From JABJOR01 sp965603075 (lineage in GTDB: Bacteria > Pseudomonadota > Alphaproteobacteria > Rhodospirillales > Casp-alpha2), in the NCBI GenBank assembly GCA_965603075.1, contig CBFDBO010000007.1, positions 66,743 to 130,742 of the forward strand: a stretch of 64,000 nucleotides of DNA. The letters are read 5' to 3'. The position numbers and the translations under genes were made by a program. Under the pieces are notes generated by a model. The model was not told the origin of the DNA. It made no database searches and saw nothing but the letters and a program-made list of their open reading frames with translations. Of this stretch, positions 63,981 to 64,000 are shown one piece after another; within the stretch, counting starts at the first letter, position 1, and each line of letters starts with the position of its first letter.

Positions 63981-64000
63981 GTTTGCCATCAATGAAAAGT

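Noticed and set aside
1..64000. tRNA, rRNA or riboswitch genes
   Set aside because: No convincing cloverleaf, rRNA segment or known riboswitch core was recognised by eye in the intergenic regions; a covariance-model search would be decisive.

Overview
This 64 kb window looks like chromosomal DNA from a free-living, probably marine alphaproteobacterium. The evidence is a complete Tad/Flp pilus locus in the alphaproteobacterial cpaB-C-D-E-F order, a DUF2336 protein, MttB-superfamily methyltransferases of the non-pyrrolysine type, a PotABCD-type transporter and a canonical 16-bp parS site. Base composition is moderate and no tRNA, rRNA, CRISPR array, prophage or intact insertion sequence was seen.

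Layout. 1-3740 (minus) holds a LysR regulator cut by the window edge and two membrane proteins (a UPF0104-type protein and a GT-C-like protein), followed by a family 9 glycosyltransferase (plus). 5155-9878 (minus) holds a GspB-like TPR protein, an ExeA/GspA-like ATPase, a Crp/Fnr regulator and a TadD-like lipoprotein. 10111-22536 (plus) is the Tad cluster: TadG-like, two TadE-like, DUF2336, a minus-strand PilZ protein, then CpaB-C-D-E-F-TadB-TadC. The same strand continues at once into a sugar-nucleotide module (epimerase, HddA-like kinase, HddC-like nucleotidyltransferase, GT-C/STT3-like membrane protein). Facing it on the minus strand are the Flp pilin (56 aa, too short for most ORF callers), the prepilin peptidase, a DPM-synthase-like GT2 and a methyltransferase. 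Pilus biogenesis and glycan genes are therefore interleaved, which suggests, but does not prove, glycosylation of a pilus or surface component.

30834-37667 carries two orphan PAS histidine kinases, a DinB protein, an MBL hydrolase and a PsiE-like protein. 37820-52972 is a catabolic region for N-methylated compounds: two MttB-family methyltransferases plus a truncated third copy, a four-gene PotABCD-like ABC transporter, a DgcA/trimethylamine-dehydrogenase-like demethylase, a DapA-family aldolase, a ferredoxin/AOR/MoaD set and a ketopantoate-reductase-like enzyme. 53134-55317 is an AT-rich AAA/ABC-type ATPase gene interrupted by one in-frame TAG, bordered by the truncated mttB copy and a 10-bp tandem repeat. 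55533-63823 holds a HAD phosphatase, a choline-dehydrogenase-like GMC enzyme, a DauA-like D-amino-acid dehydrogenase, a perfect parS, a bidirectional terminator and an NAD-type formate dehydrogenase (beta fusion plus alpha). Read together, the right half could import methylated or quaternary amines, remove methyl groups and oxidise the one-carbon units to CO2 through formate dehydrogenase.

A recurring oddity is short tandem duplication, mostly with a period of 12 bp or a multiple of it, at gene starts, gene ends and promoters (for example 45915-45950, 46871-46894, 56237-56272, 59333-59373, 63921-63980).
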